Assembly (NCBI GenBank): GCA_963723495.1
Contig: CAVRQR010000006.1
Coordinates: 496,001-560,000 of the forward strand
Source: Gp6-AA40 sp963723495
Lineage (GTDB): Bacteria; Acidobacteriota; Vicinamibacteria; Vicinamibacterales; UBA2999
Direction: 5' to 3'
Length of the DNA: 64,000 bases
Part shown: positions 44,916 to 54,608 of the stretch, in pieces
Numbering within the stretch: the stretch's first letter is position 1
Layout: every line of letters starts with the position of its first letter
Notes under the pieces: generated by a model
What the model was told of the DNA's origin: nothing
Seen by the model: only the letters and a program-made list of their open reading frames with translations
The model's database searches: none
Program-made: the position numbers and the translations under genes

Positions 44916-45361
44916 CGTGCGAAACCGTCACGGAATGGTGGTTCGTTCGTGAGTAACCAGTAGACCTTGATGCTCTTCACGACTTCTGTGAACGTCAGGA
45001 AATCCACCGGCTTGACGATGTACGAGTTCACGCCCAGTCCATAGGCAGTTTCGATATCCCTGTTCTCACGCGAGGTGGTCATCACCACGATTGGCACTTG
45101 TCGCCAGACAGGATCACTACGCGCCTGCCTCAACACCTCGATCCCATCGACTTTCGGCAAACGGAGATCCAACAGAACCAGAATTGGGACTTGCAAGTCG
45201 CCAGGCGATCGATGTTGCGCGATGTAATCCAGCGCTTCTTCACCGTCTCTGCACGCCACGATCGGGTTGGCGACACCGTTCCCCTCCAGAGCCTGGAACG
45301 TGAGATCCAGATCCATAGGATTGTCTTCTACCAACAGAATCGGACGTATCAAGGTGTTCAC
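44912..45361 (-). CDS. Single-domain response regulator (Rcp1-like)
   Basis: The 149-residue protein is a lone receiver: ILLVEDNPMDLDLTFQALEG with the acidic pair, VLLDLRLPKVDGIEVL with the phospho-Asp, VVMTTSRE with the Thr switch, and YIVKPVDF with the Lys. Such stand-alone receivers, of the Rcp1 type, take phosphate from a partner kinase and pass a signal without a DNA-binding domain. It is coupled by overlap to the PAS kinase gene, its likely partner. Confidence 0.88.
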   Translation of the reverse strand: MNTLIRPILLVEDNPMDLDLTFQALEGNGVANPIVACRDGEEALDYIAQHRSPGDLQVPILVLLDLRLPKVDGIEVLRQARSDPVWRQVPIVVMTTSRENRDIETAYGLGVNSYIVKPVDFLTFTEVVKSIKVYWLLTNEPPFRDGFAR

Positions 45362-48180
45362 GACGCACTCTCATGCAGAACGAGTGCACGTCGCGGCAAT
45401 TCGACGAAGAAGGTGGCTCCTGCTGCCGGTGCCGATTCGCCCCAGATTCTGCCGCCCATCTTGTCGAGCACTTTCTTCGCTATTGCCAGCCCGGCGCCGG
45501 TACCCTCGAAGTCCTCTTGCCGCACCAGCCGATCGAACAGTCCGAAAATGCGGTCGTGGTACTTCATATCGAACCCGATTCCGTTATCAGCAACCTCGAT
45601 GAGCAACGCCTCGCCTCTCTCATGGCTAGCGATGCGAATCGACGATGGCTGCACATTTCGGCTGTATTTGAGTGCATTGTCGATCAGGTTGGTCAAGACC
45701 TGCAGCAGACCGCGCTCCCAGGTGTGTACGATCGTTGCGGTGAGGCTGACCGTCACTTCGGCGCCTTGTTCGAGAATTGTAGTATTCCGATCGCGCAGAA
45801 TAATCTCGACGATTTGAGCCAGGTTGACCGTGATGGCGCTCGGCGTCTCCGAGTCAAGCCGAGCGTAATACAACAGATCCTCAATCAGGCGATCGAGATT
45901 ATGCGTCGCCGCGACAATCTGTCTGACGCAGTGCAGCGCACGCTCGCTGAGGCCGACGCGGTGCCGTCGATCCAGTTCCGCAGCGTAACCGGCGATTCCA
46001 CGCAGCGGCGCCTTCAGATCATGAGACACCGTATACGCAAACGCCTTCAATTCTTCATTTCTCGCCAGCAACAGCCGCTCGACATGGGCACGACGATTGA
46101 CCTCGTGCTCGAGTTCCTCGTTCTTGTTGCGTAGTTCGCTGGTCCGGCTGGCGACCCGTTGCTCGAGGAATTCCAACGCGCGTTTGCGCTCGCTGATGTC
46201 GGCCATCGCGCCAATGACGCGGACCGGCGTGCGCGCGTCGTCATATGTGACGAAAGCGCGGTCAAACACGTCCGCATACGAGCCATCGGCGCGGCGAAAC
46301 CGGTACTCGCCGGACCAGAACTGACCACCAGCCACCATGACCCCGCGAAGCCCCTCGGTCATCGCAGCCAAATCGTCAGGATGGACGTTTGCGGCTATCC
46401 AATCGGCGCTGTCCACGACATCGTCTGGGCCATAGTTGAATACTGAGGTGATTCCGCGATTCCACCACACAGTACCGGTCGTCAAGTCCCAATCCCAGAT
46501 GACGTCATTGGTAGCGCGAGCCACCATTTGAAATCGTTCTTCGCTTCGCCGAAGCTGATCTTCAGCCCGCTTGCGTTCGGTGATGTCCTGACAGATGCCG
46601 ACCAGTTTCGTTGGACGGCCAGCGGTATCGACAATCCACGTGCCTTGGCTGTGGAGCATTCGCACGCTACCATCCGGTCGGACAATACGCTCTTCGAATT
46701 CGAACGGCGTGCTCTGGTGAAACGCCGCTTCGATCGCGGACCCCGTTGCGTGTCGATCGTCGGGGTGGACACGTTCGAGATAGCCCTCGAATGTGGGCGG
46801 GAATTGATCAGGGGCCACCCCGAAGATCCGGCACAACTCCTCGGATCGTTCCACTTTATTGCGGCGCACGTCCCACTCGTAGCTCCCAAGGTGGGCGATC
46901 CGCTGAGCTTCTGCGAGTTGCGCTTCGCGCCTGCTTATTTCCTCGTCAGCCTGTTTACGGTCGGTAACGTCGAGACTGACACCCCGCATCCGCACGCATA
47001 TGCCGGTTGTGTCGTATTCGCCACGCCCTGTCGTGGCGATCCATCGCACCGATCCGTCCGGGCGAATGATCCGACACTCCTCGTGGTACGTCGCGCCGCC
47101 GGCGAGTGCACGCCGCAGTGAGCTTCGGACGTGCGCCCGGTCTTCAGGATGGACGGCACTCATGACCATCTCAAATGTCAGGTCGGTCGCGGCTGTGGGC
47201 CAGCCGAACATCGCCTTCAGTTCATCACTCCAGACCAGCCGATCCGAACCCACTGTCCATTCCCAAATGCCGATGAGTCCGCTGGATGCCGCAAGGCGCT
47301 GTCGTTCCTCACTCGCCAATAGCGCTCGAGTTTCGCGATCTTTGACGATGGCAATGGCGGCCGTATGAGTGCATAGATCGACCATCCGCAACTGTCGTTC
47401 AGAAGGTCGCGTTGGACTGGGGAAGTAAAGAGCGAATGTCCCGAGCACGGCGCGCTGTCCGTCGAAGATCGGGGTGGACCAGCAGGCTCGCAGCCCGTGT
47501 GCGAGAGCGGCGGGACGATAGGATTCCCACAGCGGGTCCGTCGCGATGTCCTCGACCACGACCGGCTCACGCCGAAACGCGGCAGTGCCGCAGGAACCGG
47601 CTTGTGGACCAATCACCTGGCCATCAATCCCTCGAATGAAGCTGTCAGGGAGACTTGGCGCCGCGCCGTGGCGAACATGGATGCCGTCTGAATCCAGCAA
47701 GAGGATCGAACAGAGCATCCCGGAACATTGCGCTTCAATGACGCGCAGCAGCGTATCGAGCGACTCCCGTAGCGGCGCTCCTCGGGCAATTAGCTCCAGG
47801 ACACGATTCTGCCCCGCGAGCAAGTCCGCGTTCTCTCGCGCGGCTTGTTCCGCCAGCTTGCGCTCAGTGATCTCATGGAAAAAAATAGAGAGGCCTTCGG
47901 GCGACGGGTAAATGCGATTTTCGAACCACCGCTTCCAGGGCTCATAGTAGTTTTCCATTTCTATGAACACCTGGTCGGCCATCGCTTTTTCGTACGCGAG
48001 ATGAAACGGCTGTCCCCGCCCCTCCGGGAACTCTGTCCAAATATGCCGGCCAACGAGGTCCTCTGGGCGGCGTCCGAACAGGTTGGCAGCCTGCTGGTTG
48101 ACGTAGGTGTAACACCAGTTTTTGTCGAGAGCCACAAAGGCGTCGCTAACACGGTCGAGAATGTCGGTCAGTGGTTGCAT
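45358..48180 (-). CDS. Multi-PAS/GAF sensor histidine kinase
   Basis: The 940-residue protein has no membrane segment. In order: PAS (from residue 1, DRVSDAFVALDKNWCYTYVN), GAF (about 145-280, SCGTAAFRREPVVVEDIATD), three further PAS/PAC modules (about 285-660), a coiled segment, then the kinase core. The H-box is AYTVSHDLKAPLRGIAGYAA; N and G boxes are EVADNGIGFD and GTGAGLAIAKKVLDKMGG. It is a soluble sensor with several input modules, similar to bacteriophytochrome-like kinases but without an evident chromophore Cys. It overlaps the downstream regulator gene by ATGA. Confidence 0.88.
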   Translation of the reverse strand: MQPLTDILDRVSDAFVALDKNWCYTYVNQQAANLFGRRPEDLVGRHIWTEFPEGRGQPFHLAYEKAMADQVFIEMENYYEPWKRWFENRIYPSPEGLSIFFHEITERKLAEQAARENADLLAGQNRVLELIARGAPLRESLDTLLRVIEAQCSGMLCSILLLDSDGIHVRHGAAPSLPDSFIRGIDGQVIGPQAGSCGTAAFRREPVVVEDIATDPLWESYRPAALAHGLRACWSTPIFDGQRAVLGTFALYFPSPTRPSERQLRMVDLCTHTAAIAIVKDRETRALLASEERQRLAASSGLIGIWEWTVGSDRLVWSDELKAMFGWPTAATDLTFEMVMSAVHPEDRAHVRSSLRRALAGGATYHEECRIIRPDGSVRWIATTGRGEYDTTGICVRMRGVSLDVTDRKQADEEISRREAQLAEAQRIAHLGSYEWDVRRNKVERSEELCRIFGVAPDQFPPTFEGYLERVHPDDRHATGSAIEAAFHQSTPFEFEERIVRPDGSVRMLHSQGTWIVDTAGRPTKLVGICQDITERKRAEDQLRRSEERFQMVARATNDVIWDWDLTTGTVWWNRGITSVFNYGPDDVVDSADWIAANVHPDDLAAMTEGLRGVMVAGGQFWSGEYRFRRADGSYADVFDRAFVTYDDARTPVRVIGAMADISERKRALEFLEQRVASRTSELRNKNEELEHEVNRRAHVERLLLARNEELKAFAYTVSHDLKAPLRGIAGYAAELDRRHRVGLSERALHCVRQIVAATHNLDRLIEDLLYYARLDSETPSAITVNLAQIVEIILRDRNTTILEQGAEVTVSLTATIVHTWERGLLQVLTNLIDNALKYSRNVQPSSIRIASHERGEALLIEVADNGIGFDMKYHDRIFGLFDRLVRQEDFEGTGAGLAIAKKVLDKMGGRIWGESAPAAGATFFVELPRRALVLHESAS

Positions 48181-48191
48181 GGTGCCAACCG

Positions 48192-50226
48192 TCAGCGGCG
48201 TCGGTCGTTGCGCGTTGACGGCGCGTCGAGCACTTCGCGGACCTTGCGCGTTAATTGGCTCGGTGTAAACGGCTTTTGCAGAAACGTTACTGGTTGTTCT
48301 CCCACTCCGTGTTCAAACACAGCAGCATCGGTGTAACCGGATATGTAAAGAACCCTCATGTCTGGACGGACCGTACTCAAGTGGGCGGCCAAGGTGGGAC
48401 CACTCATTCCAGGCATTACCACGTCGGTAATCAGCAGAGAAATCGGGCGCGCGACTGCTTCACACGCCGCCACGGCGGAGGGTCCTTCCGCGGCCTCGAT
48501 CACGTCATAGCCGTGGGTCCGGAGCACGTGACGCATCAAACTCCGGACCTCTTGTTGGTCCTCCACGACGAGAACCGTCTCGTCGCCACGGGGACTGTCC
48601 AACGCGGCGGGTGCGCCGATCACGGAGAGGGCGCCTTCGACACGAGGAAGGTAAATCTTGAACGTCGTCCCATGACCGACCTCGCTATAGACCCAGATCC
48701 AGCCGCCGCTTTGCTTCACGATCCCGTAGACCATCGACAATCCAAGCCCCGTACCCTTGCCGTGTTCTTTCGTCGTGAAGAAAGGCTCGAAGATGTGGGG
48801 GAGAACGTCGTTATCTATGCCGATGCCCGTGTCGCTGACGGCAAGCATGACGTAGCTGCCGGGCCGAAAAGAGGGGTGCCGCTGCGCCTCCTCGTCGTCG
48901 ATGCTGACGTTGTCTGTTTCGATCGTCAACCGGCCGCCGTGTGGCATCGCATCCCGGGCATTCACTGCGAGATTGACCAAGAGCTGATTGAGTTGGCTTG
49001 GATCCGCTTCGACGTGGCCAAGATGTGGATCGAGGACGGTGACGAGTTCAACCGACTCGCTGAGCAGGCCGGAAAGCATACTCGGTACTCTCGCGGATTG
49101 ACTCATTCAGGTCCATCACACGAGGTTGAAGGAGCTGACGCCGGCCAAAGGCCAGGAGTTGCCGCGTCAGATCGCTGGCGCGTCTGGTGGCCGCGCTCAC
49201 GTTCCTTACGTTTTCGCGCAAGGGAGCATCGGGAGCGAGTTTCTCCAGCATCAAGTCGGCGTGGCCGGTGATCACAGTCAACAGATTATTGAAATCGTGG
49301 GCGACTCCTCCGGCGAGTCGGCCGAGTGACTCGATTTTCTGCGCCTGTTGCAGCTGTTCAGACAGACGCGCCCGCTCGGCCTCGGCTCGCTCTCGATCGG
49401 CGAGCTCGGCTTCGAGCCGCCGATTAAGCTGCATCAGACGGAACCGATCGATGGCGTTGTCGATGGCGTACGGTACTTGCGTCAGGTACCCCTCACGCTT
49501 AAGGATGTAGTCGTATGCGCCGAGCTTCAGCGCCGCAACCGCGGCGGTTTCGTCCCCGCGCCCGGTCACCACGACTACTGGAACGGACTGGCCGCGTTGG
49601 CGCAGCTGCCGCAGGAAATCCAATGCGTGCATGTCTGGCATGCGCAGGTCGACGAGAACGAGATCGACCAGAGTCCGCTGCAGCAGTTCCAGACCTTCGG
49701 TCGCTGTGCGGACGATATCCAGGTGTAGATGGGGAGCGTGCTCAGCCAGGTACCCTGCAGTGAAGTCGATGTCGGCCTCACTGCGCTCGATGTACAAAAT
49801 GCGCCGACGACTCCGTCGGGCGGCGTAGCCAACGTCACGGAGCCTGTGATATTCAGCGGCCGCTTGCCTAATCAATGAGGGCAAATTCCCTATGTAGTCA
49901 CCCTGCTTCGGTACATAGTCCCACGCGCCGAGTCGGAGAACACGAACCACCAGGTCTTCGTCGCCAACAGCAGTCGCCACGATCACCGGCAAGTACACGT
50001 TGTGGATCGCCAGCGCTTTGAGGACATCGACTGCATCCATGTCGGGAAGGCGGTAATCGAGCAGCAGCACGTCGTAGTGATTGTTCTGCAGCCGCGTCAG
50101 GCAGGCCTCTCCGTACTCGACTATGTCGAGCTGAATGTCGGTAGCATTAGTCGCGAAATGGCGGCGTGTGAGGTCGGCATCCGAAGCGTTGTCTTCGGCA
50201 TAGAGCACACGCAGCCGTCGATCCAT
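48192..50226 (-). CDS. Hybrid histidine kinase REC-REC-HK-REC, +1 frameshift
   Basis: The rebuilt protein has about 678 residues. It has receiver 1 (LRVLYAEDNASDADLTRRHF and LLLDYRLPDMDAVDVL), receiver 2 (DLVLVDLRMPDMHALDFL), then the kinase H-box GRLAGGVAHDFNNLLTVITG and ATPase motifs NLAVNARDAMP and DTGIGIDNDV. A third receiver ends it (DETVLVVEDQQEVRSLMRHV, LLITDVVMPGMSG). The frame breaks at 49089: NESIRE joins VPSMLSGLLSESVE once one base is dropped. Two receivers placed before the kinase suggest it is gated by phosphate from another kinase. It heads the four-gene operon. Confidence 0.85.
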
Positions 50227-50350
50227 GCGCTACGCCTCCGCCGGGCCCCGGCAGCAACCTGTCGTGGCGACGCGAATTGTCTACGCTCATTGACGTAGCT
50301 CCGCTGCAGCGGCCGCGACAGCGTTCTTATATCACGTGCGTGACGACGTT

Positions 50351-50398
50351 TTTTCGACGGACATATCGTGCGCGTTTTCGACGGACACATCGTGCGCG
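50351..50398. repeat. 24-base tandem direct repeat, two units
   Basis: TTTTCGACGGACATATCGTG plus CGCG (50351-50374) is followed directly by the same 24 bases with one change (CACATC for CATATC, 50375-50398). It lies in the 278-base gap between the kinase operon and the dehydrogenase operon, upstream of the kinase start. Confidence 0.8.
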
Positions 50399-50504
50399 CC
50401 CCACGACGGTCGAGCTAGTCCGTCGGGCAGGCCGTTGGTTACGTCGACCTGAAGGAGATCACTGTTCGTCGACATCTGCTTCCAGCCAACTTCGTGACGT
50501 GCGG

Positions 50505-52799
50505 TCACAGCAGCTTGTCGAGCGTGATCGGCAGGTCGGTCACGCGTTTGCCAGTGGCGTGATAAACCGCATTGGCGATAGCAGCCGCCACGCCGGTAAT
50601 CCCGATTTCACCGATGCCGTGGGCACCGAGCGGCGTCTTGGGATCGGCCACGTCCGTGTAGAGGATGTCGATCTCGGGAACGTCGGCTTGCACCGGAACG
50701 TGATACTCCGCGAGGCTGGGGTTCATGATGCGGCCCGTCCGATCGTCGAACATCGTCTCTTCCGTGAGCGCCATGCCGATGCCCATGATGATGCCGCCTC
50801 GGAACTGCGACGTGGCGGTCTTCGGATTCAGAATGCGGCCCGTGTCGAATGCGCCCACCCACCGCCGGATCCGCACTTCTCCGGTCGCCTCATGCACTGC
50901 CGCCTCGCAAAATTGTGCGGCGTACGAGTGCATCGAATACTTCAACATCTCGAGCGGCGACCCGGTCGTGACCTCTGTCTCCACGAACGTCTGCCCGGCG
51001 CGCCGCAGAATATCGGCGTATCTCTCACCGATCGCCGGCATGTCTTTCAGAAAGAGCCCAGAGTTGGCCGGTTGCACGTCATCCACGTCCGCCTGGGCCA
51101 GCGGCGAGCCAGCGGTCTTCCGCGCCAGCGACAGCAACTCCTTCACCAGCTTGGCGGCGGCCTCCTGTACCGCGAGTGCGACGCTGATCGTCTGCGACGA
51201 TCCGCCGGCGACGCCGGCCCACGGCAGGCTGCTGTCCCCATATTCGAAGCGGACGTGCTCGAGAGGCAGACCCAGGCGATCCGCGGCATGCTGCGTCTGC
51301 ACGGTCGCGGTTCCCATCCCCATTTCCTGACAGGAGGTCTGGACCACGGCCGTGCCGTCATCGTTGAGTCGTAGCCGGGCGGCGGTCACCATCCGGTACA
51401 CGGGGTACGTGCCCGTCGCCACGCCTTGACCGATCAGCCATCGTCCGTCGCGCTGCGCTCGCACGATCGCAGGCCGGTTGCGCCAGCCGAATCGCTCCGC
51501 TCCCATGGCATATGCTTCGCGAAGGTAACGACTCGAGAATGGATGCCCACTGACCGGATCGGTATCTGGTTCGTTCCGCATCCGAAGCTCGATCGGATCG
51601 ATCTTCAGCTCGTATGAAAGCGCATCGATCGCGCTCTCCACCGCAAAAGTGCCAATCGACTCTCCTGGCGCGCGCATGAACGTGTTCGCCACGCGATTCA
51701 CAGTCGTGACCTGCTGCCCGATCCGATACGACTGCATCGCGTACAGATGCCGCGGCGGAAAGCTGAATTGCTCGGGGAAGTAGTTGTCCATCGACTGAGC
51801 TGTGACGCCTTCATGGATGAACGCGGTGAACGTGCCGCTTCCATCGCCCGCTATGGCGACGCGTTGCCGCGACGGCGTGCGCCCTCCGACGATGCGGAAC
51901 ACCCCCTTGCGCGAGAGCGCGATACGCACGGGCCGGCCGACCTCGCGCGCGGCCATCACGCACAACTGGTTGTAGAACCACATCGTGCCTTTGCCGCCGA
52001 AGCCCCCACCCACGAACGGCGCCAGCAGCTTCACGTTCTCTTTCTTCAAGCCGAAGATGTCCGCGAGACTGTTCGCCCCACCAGCCGTAAACTGACTGGT
52101 ATCGAATACGGTCAGCCGATCGTCTTCCTCCCAGATCGCGATTGCCGCGTGCGGCTCGATGGCGTTGTGATTGTAGGGTGGCGTCGTGAACGTCAGGTCG
52201 ACCCGATGCGGTGCCGATCGGAGGGTCGCATCCGCATCTCCCTTGACCACTTCGGGTGACTCGCCGAGCACGTCCTTCGGCGTATGCGCATGCGTGATGG
52301 CGGCCTCGAACGACGTGACGGCCTCCTCCAGGGCGTAGGTGACCGCTACCAGTGAGGCGGCATATTCTGCGCGCTCCTCCGTGTCGGCGATGACGACCGC
52401 GACCGGCTGCCCATTCCAGGAGATGCGATCGGTGTTCAGGATCTTCACGGCCGAGCCGCCCGCCGACGGCTCGCTTCCGATGGAGAATGGGGCCGGCACC
52501 TTCATCGCCGGCGCGTTGAGATGGGTGAAGACCTTGATGACGCCTGGCGCCTGTTCGGCAATAGTGCTATCGATGCGCGTGATGACTCCCTTCGCGATCG
52601 TGCTGAAGGCCATCGCTCCGTGCACCAGGCCGTCGACCGGATACTCCGCCGAGAAGCGTGCCTCGCCAGTCACTTTGTCGATACCGTCCAGTCGATCCAC
52701 CGGCTGGCTGAGATATCGGCGCCCGCTTTGGAGCTCGTCCTGCTGGCGGTCGGGGAGCACCTGCGCGATACGTTCGACCACTCGTCGCATGATGCTCAT
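50505..52799 (-). CDS. Molybdopterin-binding subunit of an aldehyde/xanthine dehydrogenase (YagR/PaoC-like)
   Basis: The 764-residue large subunit has the two aldehyde oxidase domains. FVGGGFGGKGTMWFYNQLCV is the cofactor loop, VANTFMRAPGESIGTFAVES lies in the middle, and AHGIGEIGITGVAAAIANAV near the end carries the active-site Glu. It hydroxylates an aldehyde or heterocycle using water. It has no Tat signal. It is the last gene of a tight operon in which all junctions overlap by four bases, with the FAD and 2Fe-2S subunits upstream. Substrate is unknown. Confidence 0.88.
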   Translation of the reverse strand: MSIMRRVVERIAQVLPDRQQDELQSGRRYLSQPVDRLDGIDKVTGEARFSAEYPVDGLVHGAMAFSTIAKGVITRIDSTIAEQAPGVIKVFTHLNAPAMKVPAPFSIGSEPSAGGSAVKILNTDRISWNGQPVAVVIADTEERAEYAASLVAVTYALEEAVTSFEAAITHAHTPKDVLGESPEVVKGDADATLRSAPHRVDLTFTTPPYNHNAIEPHAAIAIWEEDDRLTVFDTSQFTAGGANSLADIFGLKKENVKLLAPFVGGGFGGKGTMWFYNQLCVMAAREVGRPVRIALSRKGVFRIVGGRTPSRQRVAIAGDGSGTFTAFIHEGVTAQSMDNYFPEQFSFPPRHLYAMQSYRIGQQVTTVNRVANTFMRAPGESIGTFAVESAIDALSYELKIDPIELRMRNEPDTDPVSGHPFSSRYLREAYAMGAERFGWRNRPAIVRAQRDGRWLIGQGVATGTYPVYRMVTAARLRLNDDGTAVVQTSCQEMGMGTATVQTQHAADRLGLPLEHVRFEYGDSSLPWAGVAGGSSQTISVALAVQEAAAKLVKELLSLARKTAGSPLAQADVDDVQPANSGLFLKDMPAIGERYADILRRAGQTFVETEVTTGSPLEMLKYSMHSYAAQFCEAAVHEATGEVRIRRWVGAFDTGRILNPKTATSQFRGGIIMGIGMALTEETMFDDRTGRIMNPSLAEYHVPVQADVPEIDILYTDVADPKTPLGAHGIGEIGITGVAAAIANAVYHATGKRVTDLPITLDKLL

Positions 52800-53797
52800 T
52801 CCGCTCCTCCGTCGATTCCGGCCAGCTCGGAGAGCGCCGCGACGATCGTGCGTTTCGCCAGCGCGATCTTGAATGCGTTGTGTGCCTGCGGCACGGCGGG
52901 CTCGAGCTCGGCGTCAGCCGCGCGGGCAAACGCCTCACGCGTCGGCACCGCGCCGAGGAGCGTGCGCTCGGCCACGACTGCGCGCCACGGCTTGTGCGCC
53001 ACGCCGCCGAGCGCCAGACGCACGTCGCGGATCTTTCCGTCCGCGATCCGCAGCGCCGCTCCGACCGAGACGAGAGCGAACGCGTAACTGGCGCGATCAC
53101 GCACTTTGCGGTAGATGGAGCTCAGGCCGGCACTGGAGGCGGGGAGATCGACAGACGTGATCAACTCGCCGCGCTGCAGATTGTGATCGATGTCTGGCGT
53201 CTCGCCGGGCAGCCGGTGAAAGTCCGCAAACGGCACCACGCGTGCGCCCATCGGTCCCTCGATGTTGACCGTGGCATCGAGCGCGGCCAGAGCGACACAC
53301 ATGTCTGACGGATGCGTCGCGATGCACTGAGAGGACGCGCCGAGGATGGCATGCATCCTATTGAAGCCGTCGAGCGCGTCGCAGCCCCTGCCCGGCTCGC
53401 GCTTGTTGCAGTGCGCCGTCGTGTCATAGAAGTAGTAGCACCGCGTCCGCTGCATGAGGTTACCGCCGGTCGTCGCCATGTTGCGAAGCTGTGCAGATGC
53501 TCCGTTCAGAACGGCGTACGACAGCAGCGGAAATTGCTCGCGGATCACGGGGTGCGAGGCCAGATGGCTGTTCCTGACCATCGCGCCGACACGGACGCCG
53601 CCGTCCGGCCGCTCCTCGATCACCGCCAGGGGAAGCCGGGTGATATCAATGAGCAGACGAGGCTGCTCCACGCCCTCGCGCATGAGATCGATCAGGTTCG
53701 TGCCTCCGGCGAGGAACCGCGCGGGCGCCGCCGGGCTCATTGCAGCGTCGATCGCCGACTGACGATCAGTGGCCCTCACGTACTGGAAGGCGTTCAT
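52796..53797 (-). CDS. FAD-binding subunit with a 4Fe-4S insert (YagS/PaoB-like)
   Basis: The 333-residue subunit has FAD motifs ARFLAGGTNLIDLMREGVEQ near residue 30 and ATTGGNLMQRTRCYYFYDTT near 110. The following stretch has Cys at RTRCYY, AHCNKRE, GRGCDAL, SQCIATH and DMCVAL, which matches the extra 4Fe-4S cluster region of PaoB-type subunits. It passes electrons from the 2Fe-2S subunit to an acceptor. It overlaps both neighbours by ATGA. Confidence 0.87.
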   Translation of the reverse strand: MNAFQYVRATDRQSAIDAAMSPAAPARFLAGGTNLIDLMREGVEQPRLLIDITRLPLAVIEERPDGGVRVGAMVRNSHLASHPVIREQFPLLSYAVLNGASAQLRNMATTGGNLMQRTRCYYFYDTTAHCNKREPGRGCDALDGFNRMHAILGASSQCIATHPSDMCVALAALDATVNIEGPMGARVVPFADFHRLPGETPDIDHNLQRGELITSVDLPASSAGLSSIYRKVRDRASYAFALVSVGAALRIADGKIRDVRLALGGVAHKPWRAVVAERTLLGAVPTREAFARAADAELEPAVPQAHNAFKIALAKRTIVAALSELAGIDGGAE

Positions 53798-54330
53798 CGC
53801 GACATCCCCTCCATTGCTTCACGAATAGCCTGTCGGATGCCGACGTACGCACCGCAGCGGCACAGGTTTCCGCTCATGCGCTCGCGCAACTCATCGTCGC
53901 TTAGCTGAGGCGGTGAGTCCGGCTTGGTGACCGCGCTCGGCGCGCCCTCCTTCCACTCAGCCACCATCGCCACCGCCGAGCAGATCTGGCCGGGCGTGCA
54001 GTAACCGCATTGGAATCCATCGTGTGTGATGAACGCATCCTGCATCGGGTGCAGGATGCCGTCGTGCGCCAGTCCCTCGATAGTCTGTATCTCGCGATCT
54101 TCGTACTGGATGGCGAGAGCCAAACAGGAGTTGATGCGTTGACCATCCACCAAGACGGTGCAAGCACCGCAGGCGCCCTGATTGCACCCTTTCTTGGTGC
54201 CAGTCAGACTCAGGTGATCGCGCAGCGCATCCAACAGGGACACGCGGGAATCGATGGTCAGCGCGTGGATGGCTCCATTGACCCGAAGCGAGACCTGTGC
54301 GAACTCGTCCGACATTGGGAGGGTCCTCAT
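53794..54330 (-). CDS. 2Fe-2S subunit of the aldehyde/xanthine dehydrogenase (YagT/PaoA-like)
   Basis: The 178-residue protein has both 2Fe-2S clusters: GCNQGACGACTVLVDGQ with the partner Cys in NSCLALA, and QCGYCTPGQICSA with GNLCRCGAYVGI. PaoA relatives carry a Tat signal for export, and none is visible here, so this complex is probably cytoplasmic. It is the first gene of the three-gene operon. A shorter start at the sixth residue (MSDEFAQ) is possible. Confidence 0.88.
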   Translation of the reverse strand: MRTLPMSDEFAQVSLRVNGAIHALTIDSRVSLLDALRDHLSLTGTKKGCNQGACGACTVLVDGQRINSCLALAIQYEDREIQTIEGLAHDGILHPMQDAFITHDGFQCGYCTPGQICSAVAMVAEWKEGAPSAVTKPDSPPQLSDDELRERMSGNLCRCGAYVGIRQAIREAMEGMSR

Positions 54331-54608
54331 CGGCCATACAAACGAATGATGGCTGTTGCGCGGTGTGCAAGAAACCCGCCGACCGTCGCGCGGATCCGCT
54401 GACCTTGGCGCTTGAGCGCTGACCGGACGGAATTCGCAACCGGCTCGTTACGGCCGCGTGATCTCGTTGAGTTTCTGAAGGTGTGGTCGCAAGATTTCAT
54501 GCCGCGATCAGAGACAAGTTCAAGATGGCCGGACTTGCTTACACGGCGCGGCTCGAACGGCAGGGGCAGGGTCACGTAAGTTACTGTCAACTGGACCGGT
54601 CGGGCAAA

